The notes: generated by a model from the letters alone, not told the origin. Counted from the stretch's first letter, positions 15,727 through 24,138 are shown. The stretch: 33,384 nt of DNA from Megasphaera sp. UBA1696 (GCA_002319965.1 DCJQ01000007.1:1-33384), one strand, 5' to 3'. A program made the numbers and translations.

Positions 15727-16043
15727 TAGAACATTCCCGGCAGGTTCATCCCGCCTGTAATCTTGCTCATTTCCTGAGCCATCATGTCGTCAACCTTCTT
15801 ATTGGCTTCATTGACGGCAGCTACCATGAGGTCTTCCAGCATTTCTGCATCTTCCGGGTCGATGATGCTAGGATCGATGTGAACGCTTTCGACATTTTTT
15901 TCACCATTCATGACGATGGTCAGGACTCCGCCGCCGACCGTCGCTTCTACAGTGCGTTTTTTCAAATCCTCCTGCAGTTTCTTCATTTCCTTCTGCATCT
16001 TCTGTACTTTTTTCATCATGCCTTGCATATTTCCACCAAACAT
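15726..16043 (-). CDS. ybaB: Nucleoid-associated protein YbaB/EbfC
   Basis: The 105-residue DNA-binding protein has a methionine-rich start (MFGGNMQGMMKKVQKMQKEM), a coiled helical region, and the EATVGGGVLTIVMNGEKNV strand segment of the YbaB family. The frame extends further upstream, but the ATG at 16043 follows AGGAGG by 7 bases. It sits between dnaX and recR, overlapping recR by one base. It probably binds DNA as a dimer and may assist the neighbouring repair proteins. Confidence 0.97.
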   Translation of the reverse strand: MFGGNMQGMMKKVQKMQKEMKKLQEDLKKRTVEATVGGGVLTIVMNGEKNVESVHIDPSIIDPEDAEMLEDLMVAAVNEANKKVDDMMAQEMSKITGGMNLPGMF

Positions 16044-16069
16044 TTGATATCCTCCTGTTTCTTTCAAGC

Positions 16070-18034
16070 TTATTTTTTATTTTCTATATATATATTACAA
16101 TCTCCCACCGTTTTAATCAATGGCCCGAGAGCGGCCCTTTCGTCGGCGTTCATGTCGTCGACAGAGGCCGGCTGCCACACGTCTTCGTCGGATTCGGGCA
16201 AGACGGCAGGAGCTGGAATATCGGTTTCAGGTATTTCCGGCGGCTGTACCGGTTCCGGGTCCGCAGGTTGGACGACTTCCGGGACGACCGGAGCCACAGG
16301 AGCTGCCGCTACGGCTTTACGCTTTTTTTTTTCGTAGGCCTTCAGCTCGTCGTCCCCTTCGAGGAATCCCTGCATATGATAAGTCCCGCCAAGGACGGAA
16401 GACAAGGCTTCATCCGTAAGTTTAAAGTAATCTTCGCGATTCGCCCGTTTAACCATGAAAGCCGTCTTAAAGGCGACGATAACCTGTCCATCACCGATGT
16501 AAACGACGCGTCCATTGCGAATACAGGATAGAACAGCCTTCTTCTTCTCCCTGTCGAGAATGGCACACATCTTCTTCCAAACATTCTGATAATCGGCCGA
16601 TACGACAGGGGCTGCATCCGAAGCTGCCGGCTGAGCCGGCGCCTTCGTTTCAGGCACATTCTGATGATCCGGCGCTGCCGTCTGTTCTGCCACCGGAGAC
16701 GTTGGCTTTTGAATAGGTTTCCTTGGCGAGGCAGCCGCGAACAAAGCATCCCCTCCGGAAGCTCCTTCGACAGACGGTGCCATCCGTTGAACCGGTGTAA
16801 ACTCATCATCGGGGAAGGGAACGGCTTCTTCCGGCACACTAAACGATTGATAATCGTCTTCTTCCGGTACAGGAATCGCCTCGTGATGCTGCTTTTTAGG
16901 CGCCGTCTGCGGAGCCGCTGCCCCCACGTCAACAGTGTTTACAGGCCGGGTCCATTTACGGGCCGCCATGAGCAGCCCCATTTCAACGGCAATGCGCGGA
17001 ACCGGAGACGTTTTCGCCGTCAGTAAAGCCTGCTGCAACACATCGACGACTTGAAAAATAGCTTCCGGCGAGGCAGACTGCGATTGTTTACGAAGTTCAT
17101 CCATACTGTCACTGTAAGCCGAAAGCGTATCGGATCCGGGTGCCGCCTGACAGAGCATGAGAGCCCTTAAATGGGCTAAAATCTCGGTCAGGATCACCCT
17201 CGGTTCTTTGCCCAGTTGGATGATATCGTCGACGCCCTTGATGATGACGTCGCTTCGCCCGTCAAAAATAGCCTGAGACAAAGAGAAGAGCCAATCTTTC
17301 CCGATAAGGCCCAGTAAATCGCGGACGAGTTTTTCATCGACGGCACCGGAAGCATTGCTGACGCACTGGTCGAACATACTGAGGGCATCGCGCATGCCGC
17401 CGTCGGCCTGAACGGCTAAGATATGGGCGGCCCCCTTCGTCAATTCAATCTGTTCCTGCTCGGCAACGTAGAGCAGGCGATGGGCAATGTCATCACTCGT
17501 AATACGGCGAAATTCATATCGCTGGCACCGCGATAAAATAGTCATAGGAATCCGTTCCGGTTCCGTCGTCGCCAAAATAAATATGACGTGAGCCGGCGGT
17601 TCTTCTAATGTCTTCAACAGGGCATTAAAGGCTTCTGTCGTCAGCATATGAACTTCGTCGATGATATAAATTTTCTTATGCCCTTCGACAGGCATAAATT
17701 TTATCGTTTCCCGCAAGGTGCGGATATCTTCAATACTGCGGTTGGAGGCGGCATCGATTTCGACGACATCCAAGGATTCGCCGCTCATGATATGGAGACA
17801 GGCTTCACAGGCATTGCAGGGGTGAGCCGTCGGTCCGTGAACACAGTTCATAGCCCGGGCAAAGATTTTGGCCGTACTCGTCTTGCCGGTCCCGCGAGGG
17901 CCCGAAAAGAGATAGGCATGAGCAACCTTGTCCGTCTCTATCGCTTTTTGCAATGTCTCCGTAATATGGGACTGGCCGACAACATCTTCAAATCCCTTAG
18001 GCCTCCATTTACGGTATAGTGCAATGTATGCCAT
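16070..18034 (-). CDS. dnaX: DNA polymerase III subunit tau (and possibly gamma)
   Basis: The 654-residue clamp-loader ATPase shows Walker A GPRGTGKT (45-52), zinc-finger Cys64, 73, 76 and 79, Walker B IIDEVHML, sensor ATTEPER and the SRC arginine-finger motif (168-170). After the collar domain there is a long Pro/Ala-rich linker. A folded segment follows (YQNVWKKMCAIL to GFLEGDDELKAY), then a Pro/acidic tail. The ATG at 18034 follows GGAAGGAAAGG; the frame opens earlier without a better site. A run of ten As at 16323-16332 encodes EKKK at residues 568-571. A -1 shift there meets a stop after one more codon, giving a product of about 572 residues. The gene follows the SRP RNA and its terminator, and heads the long run. 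Confidence 0.97.
   Translation of the reverse strand: MAYIALYRKWRPKGFEDVVGQSHITETLQKAIETDKVAHAYLFSGPRGTGKTSTAKIFARAMNCVHGPTAHPCNACEACLHIMSGESLDVVEIDAASNRSIEDIRTLRETIKFMPVEGHKKIYIIDEVHMLTTEAFNALLKTLEEPPAHVIFILATTEPERIPMTILSRCQRYEFRRITSDDIAHRLLYVAEQEQIELTKGAAHILAVQADGGMRDALSMFDQCVSNASGAVDEKLVRDLLGLIGKDWLFSLSQAIFDGRSDVIIKGVDDIIQLGKEPRVILTEILAHLRALMLCQAAPGSDTLSAYSDSMDELRKQSQSASPEAIFQVVDVLQQALLTAKTSPVPRIAVEMGLLMAARKWTRPVNTVDVGAAAPQTAPKKQHHEAIPVPEEDDYQSFSVPEEAVPFPDDEFTPVQRMAPSVEGASGGDALFAAASPRKPIQKPTSPVAEQTAAPDHQNVPETKAPAQPAASDAAPVVSADYQNVWKKMCAILDREKKKAVLSCIRNGRVVYIGDGQVIVAFKTAFMVKRANREDYFKLTDEALSSVLGGTYHMQGFLEGDDELKAYEKKKRKAVAAAPVAPVVPEVVQPADPEPVQPPEIPETDIPAPAVLPESDEDVWQPASVDDMNADERAALGPLIKTVGDCNIYIENKK
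16323..16332 (-). other. A10 slippery run in dnaX
   Basis: On the minus strand ten consecutive As follow TACG and precede GCGTAA. In the -1 frame the next codons are GCG then TAA; in the +1 frame a TAG follows after four codons. A GAAGG segment lies a few bases upstream. In other bacteria A-runs in dnaX cause frameshifting or transcript slippage to make gamma. Confidence 0.5.
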
Positions 18035-18057
18035 CGATACCTTTCCTTCCGTATATG

Positions 18058-18082
18058 AAAAAAAGCAGCTAACCGCTGCTTT
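18058..18082 (-). terminator. Terminator between the SRP RNA and dnaX
   Basis: On the minus strand AAAGCAGC and GCTGCTTT (18062-18069 and 18075-18082) form an 8-bp stem followed by seven Ts. No separate dnaX promoter was recognised, so dnaX may depend on partial read-through. Confidence 0.85.
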
Positions 18083-18100
18083 TACCAACTGAAAAGTACT

Positions 18101-18227
18101 CGTGTATGGTAACCCGCCAGGTTTCCTCGTGGCACATGGAAAGATCTACTTATTGCTGCTTCCTCTCGGACCTGACAAGGTTCATAGGTTCCCATTGCAC
18201 AAGCCCCAACGGATTACCACGCACCAG
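18101..18227 (-). ncRNA. ffs: Signal recognition particle RNA (4.5S type)
   Basis: On the minus strand the universally conserved SRP apical sequence GTCAGGTCCG...AGGAAGCAGC is present, with the flanking helix formed by the two ends (GGTGCGTGGTAATCC near 18225 and GGGTTACCATACACG near 18101). It lacks an Alu domain, so it is the small bacterial type. Its position directly upstream of dnaX is common in Firmicutes. Ends are estimated from pairing. Confidence 0.93.
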
Positions 18228-18251
18228 TACTCTTATTAAGTTAGCTACATT

Positions 18252-18280
18252 ATTATATCGTGAAAAATCGATTTTGGCAA
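18252..18280 (-). promoter_or_regulatory. SRP RNA promoter
   Basis: On the minus strand TTGCCA (18275-18280) and TATAAT (18252-18257) are 17 bases apart. Transcription would start about 18 bases before the mature 5' end, implying a short processed leader. Confidence 0.75.
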
Positions 18281-18343
18281 GAAAATTTCCGAAAAAATCA
18301 AGAATTTTTTTCAATGACTCCCAAACAGGCCTTCTTCCGTATA

Positions 18344-18376
18344 TAAAAACTCGCATGACATCTGCCATGCGAGTTT
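18344..18376 (-). terminator. Terminator of the OmpA-type porin gene
   Basis: On the minus strand a 10-bp perfect stem, AACTCGCATG with CATGCGAGTT (18348-18357 and 18366-18375), runs into TTTTATA. Confidence 0.9.
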
Positions 18377-18408
18377 TATATCCGATTTCAAAGCGATGAA
18401 GCTGAATC

Positions 18409-19539
18409 TTAGTAGTGATGCCAAATATCGACGCGGCGATTATCGGCACGACCTTCTTCGGTGTCATTGGTGCTGGCCGGATCGGTCTTGCCCTTGTAAT
18501 CGAGAACCATCTGAGAGGCCGGAACGCCCTGGCTTTCTGCATAAGCAGCGACGTTGTCTACGCGACGTTTCGAGAGGTCATCGTTGTAAGCATTGCTGCC
18601 TTTAGCATCGGTATTGCCGACGAGTTTAAAGGTGTCGTTCGGATAGGCTTTGGCAACTTGGACGAAGTGGTCCATCTTTGCTTTTTCAGAAGCAAGGGGC
18701 TGATCTTCGTCAAATCCGAAGTGAACGCTTTCGAGGTAGTAGTCGTTCGCCGGAGCCTGGGTCGGAGCCGGAGTATAAACCGGGGCCGGTTCCGGAGCCG
18801 GGGTGTAAACCGGAGCTGCCGGTTCGGGAGCTTCTTCCTTAGGACCGCCGCCAAAACGATAGGAAACACCGGCAATGAAGCCCTTGTAAGAGATGTTGGA
18901 ATCGTCATTCAAGTTGAACGTATCCGAGCCTTTATCTCCGAGTTTCGTATTTAAATAACGGTAACCGGCGTTGATATCGAGATCCGGCGTTACGTGGTAA
19001 CCGAGACCGGCTTCCCACATAGTCGTACTCTTGGTACCCAAAGCGCCTTTTGCGTAAACGTCGAGTTTATCAGCCAAAGGAGCCTTAGCGATCAAGCCGA
19101 TCTGAGCGATGTTGTTGGTATCAGATGCAGAATAACCGCCACCGCTCAGTTTATTTTCAATGCGACTCCAGCCGGCATAGGCTGCAAAGTTTTTATTGAT
19201 AGAGTAAATGGCGTTTACTTCCTGCTGAGAACCGTCGGTACCAATCCCCAGGGTTTCATTATTGCCGTCGGATTTCAGGCCATAGTAGTTATACTGGAGG
19301 CCCCATTTATCCGTAAGGCCATAGGTTACGCCGCCTTGGAAATTCCAGTTTGTATCGGTGCTGACATCGCCGCCTACACCGGCGACTTTATCAGCATCAA
19401 CGGAAGCCTTGGTATTCCAGGCGCCCAAATCAACCTGCCACTGACCCTGTTCCCACTGCGTCTGCGGCGCAGCAAAAGCTAAGGATGCAGAGCATGCTGC
19501 CATAACAGCAGCCAAGACTAAAGATTTTTTGTTCATCAT
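18409..19539 (-). CDS. OmpA-family outer-membrane protein
   Basis: The 376-residue protein has a signal peptide (about residues 1-23, cleavage near AFA). A beta-barrel of about 200 residues follows, with alternating aromatic strands ending in YKGFIAGVSYRFGG. Then come a Pro-rich linker with two copies of APVYTPAP and a C-terminal OmpA peptidoglycan-binding domain. The last carries VHFGFDEDQPLAS, GNTDAKGSNAYNDDLSKRR and EGRADNRRVDIW, including the Asp and Arg that hold diaminopimelate. It anchors the outer membrane to the wall. The frame begins with TTG at 19542; ATG at 19539 or 19536 behind TAGGG is more likely. It is monocistronic with its own promoter and terminator. Confidence 0.93.
   Translation of the reverse strand: MMNKKSLVLAAVMAACSASLAFAAPQTQWEQGQWQVDLGAWNTKASVDADKVAGVGGDVSTDTNWNFQGGVTYGLTDKWGLQYNYYGLKSDGNNETLGIGTDGSQQEVNAIYSINKNFAAYAGWSRIENKLSGGGYSASDTNNIAQIGLIAKAPLADKLDVYAKGALGTKSTTMWEAGLGYHVTPDLDINAGYRYLNTKLGDKGSDTFNLNDDSNISYKGFIAGVSYRFGGGPKEEAPEPAAPVYTPAPEPAPVYTPAPTQAPANDYYLESVHFGFDEDQPLASEKAKMDHFVQVAKAYPNDTFKLVGNTDAKGSNAYNDDLSKRRVDNVAAYAESQGVPASQMVLDYKGKTDPASTNDTEEGRADNRRVDIWHHY
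18763..18813. repeat. Tandem 30-bp repeat in the porin linker
   Basis: The 21-base blocks at 18763-18783 and 18793-18813 differ at 2 positions and are offset by exactly 30 bases (10 codons). They encode the repeated PAPVYTPAP linker. In-frame spacing means copy changes would alter linker length without a frameshift. Confidence 0.8.
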
Positions 19540-19596
19540 CAATCCCTACTTTCTTATTTGAATTTAATATTGTCGCCTACGACATTATTATGGCAT

Positions 19597-19605
19597 AGTA
19601 TACCA
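19597..19605 (-). promoter_or_regulatory. Extended -10 promoter of the porin gene
   Basis: On the minus strand TATACT (19597-19602) is preceded by TGG, giving TGGTATACT. No good -35 lies 17 bases upstream. The leader would be about 55 bases. Confidence 0.5.
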
Positions 19606-19673
19606 TATTTGTTTTACAATATGGTTACATTTTGCAATGCATTTTCATCATTACTTAAGAATTTTGATATCTT

Positions 19674-21215
19674 TTAAGAATCTATTTCCCCAACGTATGA
19701 AAGAATCGCATCTAAGACGGCGGGAAGTTTCTTCGATACACTTTCAATATTGACCCGTTCCGTCCTTTCATGGAGGTCTTTCCCCCAAGGCCCTAAGAGC
19801 ATAAAGGGGATTTGAAGTTTCTTCAAACTGTTTAAATCGAAGGGATAGGCTTTCCCCCATAAGAGCAGGTTCTTTTCAATCATCTTTTCATTAAAATTCG
19901 GATCGACGCAGCAGTAACTGCAATCGGAAACGCCATTAAAATAACGGTTGAACCGAATAGATTCCATTGCAGACAATTTTTCCAACAACCCGGTAAATTC
20001 CGAATTCTGCGCAGCCATGCTGTCGGCAGCCGGATAGTAAGGCGGAGCAAAAGCAACGACGGCCATCGGCGTCGTAATACCGGTAAAATCAAGAATCTGT
20101 TCTAATAAGCGGATGGTTTCTTCAACATACGTACTCTTTCCTTCTTGGAGGGCCACAAAAGAAGCTTGCTTAGCCGCCTGATAAAAAACATCGAAGCCCG
20201 GATAGGCCATGGCCTGCTGCATGAGTTCATCGGCACTGAGGACATCCATATGGAAGTCCCGCCCCATATTCTGAGACAAATCGTGAACGGCCCGCCTCGT
20301 TTCTTCCAACAAGACATACATCACGTCATCCGGAGTCTTTTGATACGTAAGGAGATTCAAGGCCGCCGCGACGCGCTGAGGCAGGGTAACATCGTAGCGT
20401 TCCTTTCGGTCGCGGAGGTAGACCCAGGCCGGAGGCGGTGTCTGCTCTCCTTCACAAGAATCGGTCAATTCTTTATTGCCTTCCGTATTGGCAATGAGTT
20501 GGGATAAGACGCCTACCGGATTGATGCCCGTATCATACAAGCCGATGTGAACGGGTTTACCTTGAACAAAGACGACAGGCTGTATCTTACCGACCGTTCC
20601 GGTAAACGAAATAATCTCATCCTTTACCTTACGGTTCGGTTCACTATCGATGAGGATATCGTACGTCAGGCGATAGGAATTGCGCAGTTCATTGAGCAGG
20701 GTGATGGCCGTCCGCATCCCGGCCGAATACGTTTCTTCATCAGGAAGGGAAAGATACAGTAAACTGGCTTCTCCCGGATGTTTCGCATAGTCTTCAAAGA
20801 CAGCTAATTGCGCAGCGGCGCCGCCCTTCATGTCACAAGAGCCGCGGCCGAACAGCCATTCACCGCTTTCAAGGTCACGACGTACGTCTTCACTCATGTC
20901 TTTATGAGACAAGGCTTTTTTCAATTCTTCCGGATCAAAGGCCTGGTCGCGCAGATTGCCGTAAACTTCAATATCGACGACGTCATGATGGTTCATAAAA
21001 ATAACGGTACGACGGCTTTTTCCCAGAACCAATCCGTAGACGACGGATCGTTCACAGCGATCGTTCGGTACGTGAATGAGTCCGCTGATAACGTCCATGT
21101 CGGCAAAAAACTTCTGTAAATACTGTTCAATCTGCCGTTCTTTTGGCGTATTCGTTTCGCTGTCGATATGAATCATTTCCTGCAAAATTTCCATAATTCT
21201 TGATGCCTGTGCCAT
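19674..21215 (-). CDS. M20-family metallopeptidase, RocB-like
   Basis: The 513-residue protein is an M20 zinc hydrolase of the RocB type (named for arginine utilisation in Bacillus, exact reaction unclear). Catalytic-site residues are His76 and Asp78 in MNHHDVVD, Asp128 in GRGSCDMKGG, and Glu160/Glu161 in LPDEETYSAG. A later conserved block reads FNRYFNGVSDCSYC, and a C-terminal histidine is in LLGPWGKDLHERTERV. It is longer than carboxypeptidase-type M20 enzymes, as RocB is. The ATG follows AAGGGGGTG. It lies 14 bases after the GtrA gene and is probably co-transcribed. No arginine genes are adjacent. No clear terminator follows. Confidence 0.88.
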   Translation of the reverse strand: MAQASRIMEILQEMIHIDSETNTPKERQIEQYLQKFFADMDVISGLIHVPNDRCERSVVYGLVLGKSRRTVIFMNHHDVVDIEVYGNLRDQAFDPEELKKALSHKDMSEDVRRDLESGEWLFGRGSCDMKGGAAAQLAVFEDYAKHPGEASLLYLSLPDEETYSAGMRTAITLLNELRNSYRLTYDILIDSEPNRKVKDEIISFTGTVGKIQPVVFVQGKPVHIGLYDTGINPVGVLSQLIANTEGNKELTDSCEGEQTPPPAWVYLRDRKERYDVTLPQRVAAALNLLTYQKTPDDVMYVLLEETRRAVHDLSQNMGRDFHMDVLSADELMQQAMAYPGFDVFYQAAKQASFVALQEGKSTYVEETIRLLEQILDFTGITTPMAVVAFAPPYYPAADSMAAQNSEFTGLLEKLSAMESIRFNRYFNGVSDCSYCCVDPNFNEKMIEKNLLLWGKAYPFDLNSLKKLQIPFMLLGPWGKDLHERTERVNIESVSKKLPAVLDAILSYVGEIDS

Positions 21216-21229
21216 AAAGACACCCCCTT

Positions 21230-21679
21230 CTATTTAAAAATCCACTTTTTGCGCGATACGTAATTCCATACGGTAACGATGGCGCTGGCCATGATTTTTG
21301 AAATCATCGGATTTAAGCCCAAAAATGCCGGCGATGTAAACAGCCACATAAGCAGCAGGTTCCAGCCGAGACCCATGGCACTGACGACGAACACCAGTGA
21401 CACTTCCGTTCCTCGCTGATAACGGCTGCCACTGTCAAAAACGAAGCGATTGCAAAGAATATAATGATACAGCGTCGATAAGGCAAAGGCCATGGTCGTA
21501 GCCGTTAAGACGGTCTGTGTCTGTACGGAAAAAACAAGAGCCGCCGACAGCAGCCTGAAAAAAATATAAAACAACGACCACTCTAAGATGGCAGCCGAAC
21601 CGCCGACTAAGAGATACATAAAGATTTTCATGTACTCATTATCCGTGTAGTCAAATCCAAATATTTTCTTTTGTTTCAT
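21230..21679 (-). CDS. GtrA-family membrane protein
   Basis: The 149-residue protein has four predicted transmembrane helices and GtrA-type features: YLLVGGSAAILEWSLFYIF at the start, HYILCNRFVFDS in the middle loop, and an end in WNYVSRKKWIFK. GtrA proteins are thought to flip or aid polyprenyl-linked sugars across the membrane. The ATG follows GGGGGAA. It is first in a two-gene unit with the RocB-like peptidase and divergent from the MarR gene. No glycosyltransferase is nearby, so its partner is unknown. Confidence 0.87.
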   Translation of the reverse strand: MKQKKIFGFDYTDNEYMKIFMYLLVGGSAAILEWSLFYIFFRLLSAALVFSVQTQTVLTATTMAFALSTLYHYILCNRFVFDSGSRYQRGTEVSLVFVVSAMGLGWNLLLMWLFTSPAFLGLNPMISKIMASAIVTVWNYVSRKKWIFK

Positions 21680-21743
21680 GGTTCCCCCAGAATCCTGCTT
21701 TCTTATTTTATCAATCTCATTATACGGCAGGATATAGAGAATT

Positions 21744-21793
21744 GCTATATACTGAGTACTTTTCTTTTATTTAAAAAATTCAATAGCTATATA
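21744..21793. repeat. Spaced GCTATATA repeats between the GtrA and MarR genes
   Basis: GCTATATA occurs at 21744-21751 and 21786-21793, exactly 42 bases (four helical turns) apart, in the divergent intergenic region. The second copy sits just upstream of the likely MarR -10 (TGATAAAAT, ending 21812). They may be operator sites. Confidence 0.4.
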
Positions 21794-21862
21794 TACGAAA
21801 ATATGATAAAATATATAGTAATTAGTAATACGAAATATTTTCAGAAAGAAGGAAGATATCCT

Positions 21863-22297
21863 GTGGATTACACGAGATGTATCAATTTTTTACTAACGAT
21901 TTCACAACATGAGGTATTCTTAATCTTTTCCGAACACTTGGCAGAATTCGGCATTACCCCCGGTCAATACGGTGTCCTGGCCTGTCTCTGGAAAAATGAA
22001 ACACTGACGCCAAAGGAAATCGCAACGATCCTGCGCGTCGAAAACTCAACCATTTCCGGCGTCCTTGACCGAATGCAGAAACGGGGCCTTATCGACCGCA
22101 TCCTGGACCCGAAAAATCGCCGCAGTATCCGCGTCAGACCGACAGAAGCCGGCATGGCCATCCGAGAACCGGTACAGCAGAAAATCGAAGAATTAAATGA
22201 CTTGGTTTTCAAAGATTTTACGCCCAAAGAGCGCGAAGATGCCTTGAACATCCTGACCCGAATCGGAAAAGTATGTTCAACAGAACTAAAAGAATAA
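21863..22297 (+). CDS. MarR-family transcription regulator
   Basis: The 144-residue protein has the MarR winged helix. FGITPGQYGVLACLWKNETLTPKEIATIL is followed by the recognition helix NSTISGVLDRMQKRGLIDRILDPKNRRSIRVRPTEAG, then a dimerisation helix. MarR proteins usually repress a neighbouring gene and release DNA when they bind a phenolic or other ligand. The frame is open from 21671, but GTG at 21863 follows AGAAGGAAG and fits the family start. It is divergent from GtrA and convergent with the GntP-type permease, either of which could be its target. Ends at a bidirectional terminator. Confidence 0.93.
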   Translation: MDYTRCINFLLTISQHEVFLIFSEHLAEFGITPGQYGVLACLWKNETLTPKEIATILRVENSTISGVLDRMQKRGLIDRILDPKNRRSIRVRPTEAGMAIREPVQQKIEELNDLVFKDFTPKEREDALNILTRIGKVCSTELKE

Positions 22298-22299
22298 CC

Positions 22300-22337
22300 A
22301 AAAAAGGTACTGCCTCGTCTGAGTCAGTACCTTTTTT
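22300..22337. terminator. Bidirectional terminator between the MarR and permease genes
   Basis: AAAAAAGGTACTG (22300-22312) pairs perfectly with CAGTACCTTTTTT (22325-22337), giving T-runs on both strands for the convergent genes. Confidence 0.92.
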
Positions 22338-22353
22338 CACGAACTTTTTCTTT

Positions 22354-23751
22354 TTATACGATGCCGGTCAGCATATAGAAGAATACACCGAAGAAGGCAA
22401 TGATAACTTTTAAGATCGTAATGGCAAACATATCTTTATAGGCTTCGCGATGAGTCAGACCGCAAATAGCCAAGGTCGTGATGACGGCGCCATTGTGGGG
22501 AAGGCTGTCCATACCGCCCGATGCCATGGCGGCAATACGGTGGACGACTTCGGCAGGAATGCCGACAGCTGCCGTTTCAGCCAAGAAGTGCTGACCGAAG
22601 ATATCGAGGGCAATACTGAGGCCGCCTGACGCAGAACCGGTAATACCGGCCAAGATGTTGACCATTAACGCGACGTTGAAAAGGGGCATGCCCTGACCAA
22701 TCCCTAAGAGGGCATCGGCGATTTCCATGAACCCCGGCAAAGAGGCGATGACGTTGCCGTAACCGACTTCGGAAGCCGTATTCATAATCGCCAAGAGAGA
22801 CCCTAAAGCACCGGCATTAAGAGCCGCTTTGATGCTCGTATTTTTGGACATGAATTTACGTCCTGTTGCACTGGCAATGATAATGGCTGCCAAGAGGCCT
22901 ATGACGAGAGCCCAAATAGCGACGACATTGTGAACACCTTTAGCCAGAAGAGGAACATTCATGCTGCGGAAGGGGCTCAATAAAGATTCATCCCACTGGA
23001 AAATCATGGAGAAATAGAAGTTCAACACTAAGACGACGATAAGGGGAATAATGGACAACTGCCAAGGCGGAAGTTTGGCTTCCGGATCGATGACCGTTTC
23101 GTTAAGGGTATGGTTGCCGTAGCCTTCGCCGGAACGGGCCAGTTGTTTACGACGGAATTCAAGATAAATAAAGCAGAGGATAATCAGCAAGGTCCCGCAT
23201 ATTAAACCTAAAATCGGAGCGGCAAAGGTCGTCGTTCCCAAGTAAATCGTCGGGATAATATTCTGGATCTGAGGCGATCCCGGATAGCAGTCCATCGTAG
23301 CCGTGAAGACACCGGCTACAAAGCAGGCCGGAATCAAGCGTTTAGGAATATCAGCTTCGCGGAATAAGGCCGCTGCAAAGGGATAAACGGCAAAAGCACA
23401 TACAAACATGGAAATGCCGCCGTAGCAGAGAATCATGCAGGCAAAGACGACGGCGAAGATGGCCTTATCTTTCCCGATGAGTCGAATCGTTTCCAAGGCA
23501 ATACTGCGGGCCATCCCCGTTTCTTCCATAATCTTGCCGAAAACGGCGCCGAGCAGAAAGACCGGGAAGAAGGATTTGATGTAGGTAACGGCTTTCGCCA
23601 TAAACAGTTCCGTGTACCCCGGTAAGATTGGCAGACCGGAAAAACTCGCTGCAAACAAGGCGAAAATAGGTGCAAATAAAATGACCGAAAATCCGCGGTA
23701 AGCGAATGTGACTAATAAGAACAAACTCAATACAATAGCAATGATTTCCAT
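22354..23751 (-). CDS. GntP-family permease (organic/hydroxy acid: proton symporter)
   Basis: The protein has 11-14 hydrophobic segments and GntP-family sequences such as FGKIMEETGMARSIA, the TMDCYPGSPQIQN loop, and ASGGMDSLPHNGAVITTLAICGLTHREAYKD near the end. The last stretch recalls the beta-hydroxybutyrate permease branch rather than gluconate permeases, but the substrate is not certain. The frame begins at ATG 23790, yet the ATG at 23751 follows AAGGAG by 7 bases and starts the first membrane helix directly, so it is preferred (465 residues). It is transcribed alone behind a long leader. In this organism a hydroxy-acid or short-chain acid would fit the CoA metabolism seen elsewhere. Confidence 0.88.
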   Translation of the reverse strand: MEIIAIVLSLFLLVTFAYRGFSVILFAPIFALFAASFSGLPILPGYTELFMAKAVTYIKSFFPVFLLGAVFGKIMEETGMARSIALETIRLIGKDKAIFAVVFACMILCYGGISMFVCAFAVYPFAAALFREADIPKRLIPACFVAGVFTATMDCYPGSPQIQNIIPTIYLGTTTFAAPILGLICGTLLIILCFIYLEFRRKQLARSGEGYGNHTLNETVIDPEAKLPPWQLSIIPLIVVLVLNFYFSMIFQWDESLLSPFRSMNVPLLAKGVHNVVAIWALVIGLLAAIIIASATGRKFMSKNTSIKAALNAGALGSLLAIMNTASEVGYGNVIASLPGFMEIADALLGIGQGMPLFNVALMVNILAGITGSASGGLSIALDIFGQHFLAETAAVGIPAEVVHRIAAMASGGMDSLPHNGAVITTLAICGLTHREAYKDMFAITILKVIIAFFGVFFYMLTGIV

Positions 23752-23929
23752 ATACTTATTCTCCTTTTCTTCTGTTTCCGAATGACTCATTTCGTATCCT
23801 CATCATACGGGAAATAAGCTGAGAATAAAATATAACGGCTTAAGACAGCCTTTGCGTTTTTTTGCCCAATTGGAAATTCCATGAATTCCTGCCATACGAT
23901 TATCCGCATTTTTCCAGTTCAGCCCTATC

Positions 23930-23935
23930 ATTATA
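23930..23935 (-). promoter_or_regulatory. Possible -10 element for the permease gene
   Basis: TATAAT is present on the minus strand, but the hexamer 17 bases upstream (AGCTTC) is a poor -35. If used, the leader is about 170 bases. The rest of 23752-24100 shows no gene that I can support. Confidence 0.3.
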
Positions 23936-23975
23936 AGTACCTTTATTCACGAGAAGCTTCAGACGAATCGAAAAT

Positions 23976-24035
23976 GCCGTCAAAAATCCGAAAAATTTTT
24001 TTCGAACAATTTACCCCTCCTTCGGCAATGACGGC
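23976..24035. repeat. Long-range inverted repeat upstream of the permease gene
   Basis: GCCGTCA (23976-23982) and TGACGGC (24029-24035) flank a nearly palindromic A/T stretch (CGAAAAA...TTTTTCG on the minus strand). On the plus strand TTTTTTT follows (24037-24043), making it look like a terminator, but no plus-strand gene precedes it. Confidence 0.45.
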
Positions 24036-24103
24036 CTTTTTTTCAAAATATCGCGGGTATGAAAATTCCTTCACTCGCGATGACACATACAGACAGGTTC
24101 TGA

Positions 24104-24138
24104 CAAAAAAAGACGCAGCTCCATCGAGCTGCGTCTTT
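24104..24138 (-). terminator. Terminator of the ompH gene
   Basis: On the minus strand an 11-bp perfect stem (24111-24121 with 24126-24136) around a 4-base loop is followed by TTTTTT. Confidence 0.92.

Noticed and set aside
18106..18542. Frames on both strands over the SRP RNA
   Set aside because: The conserved SRP RNA sequence and adjoining terminators account for this region.
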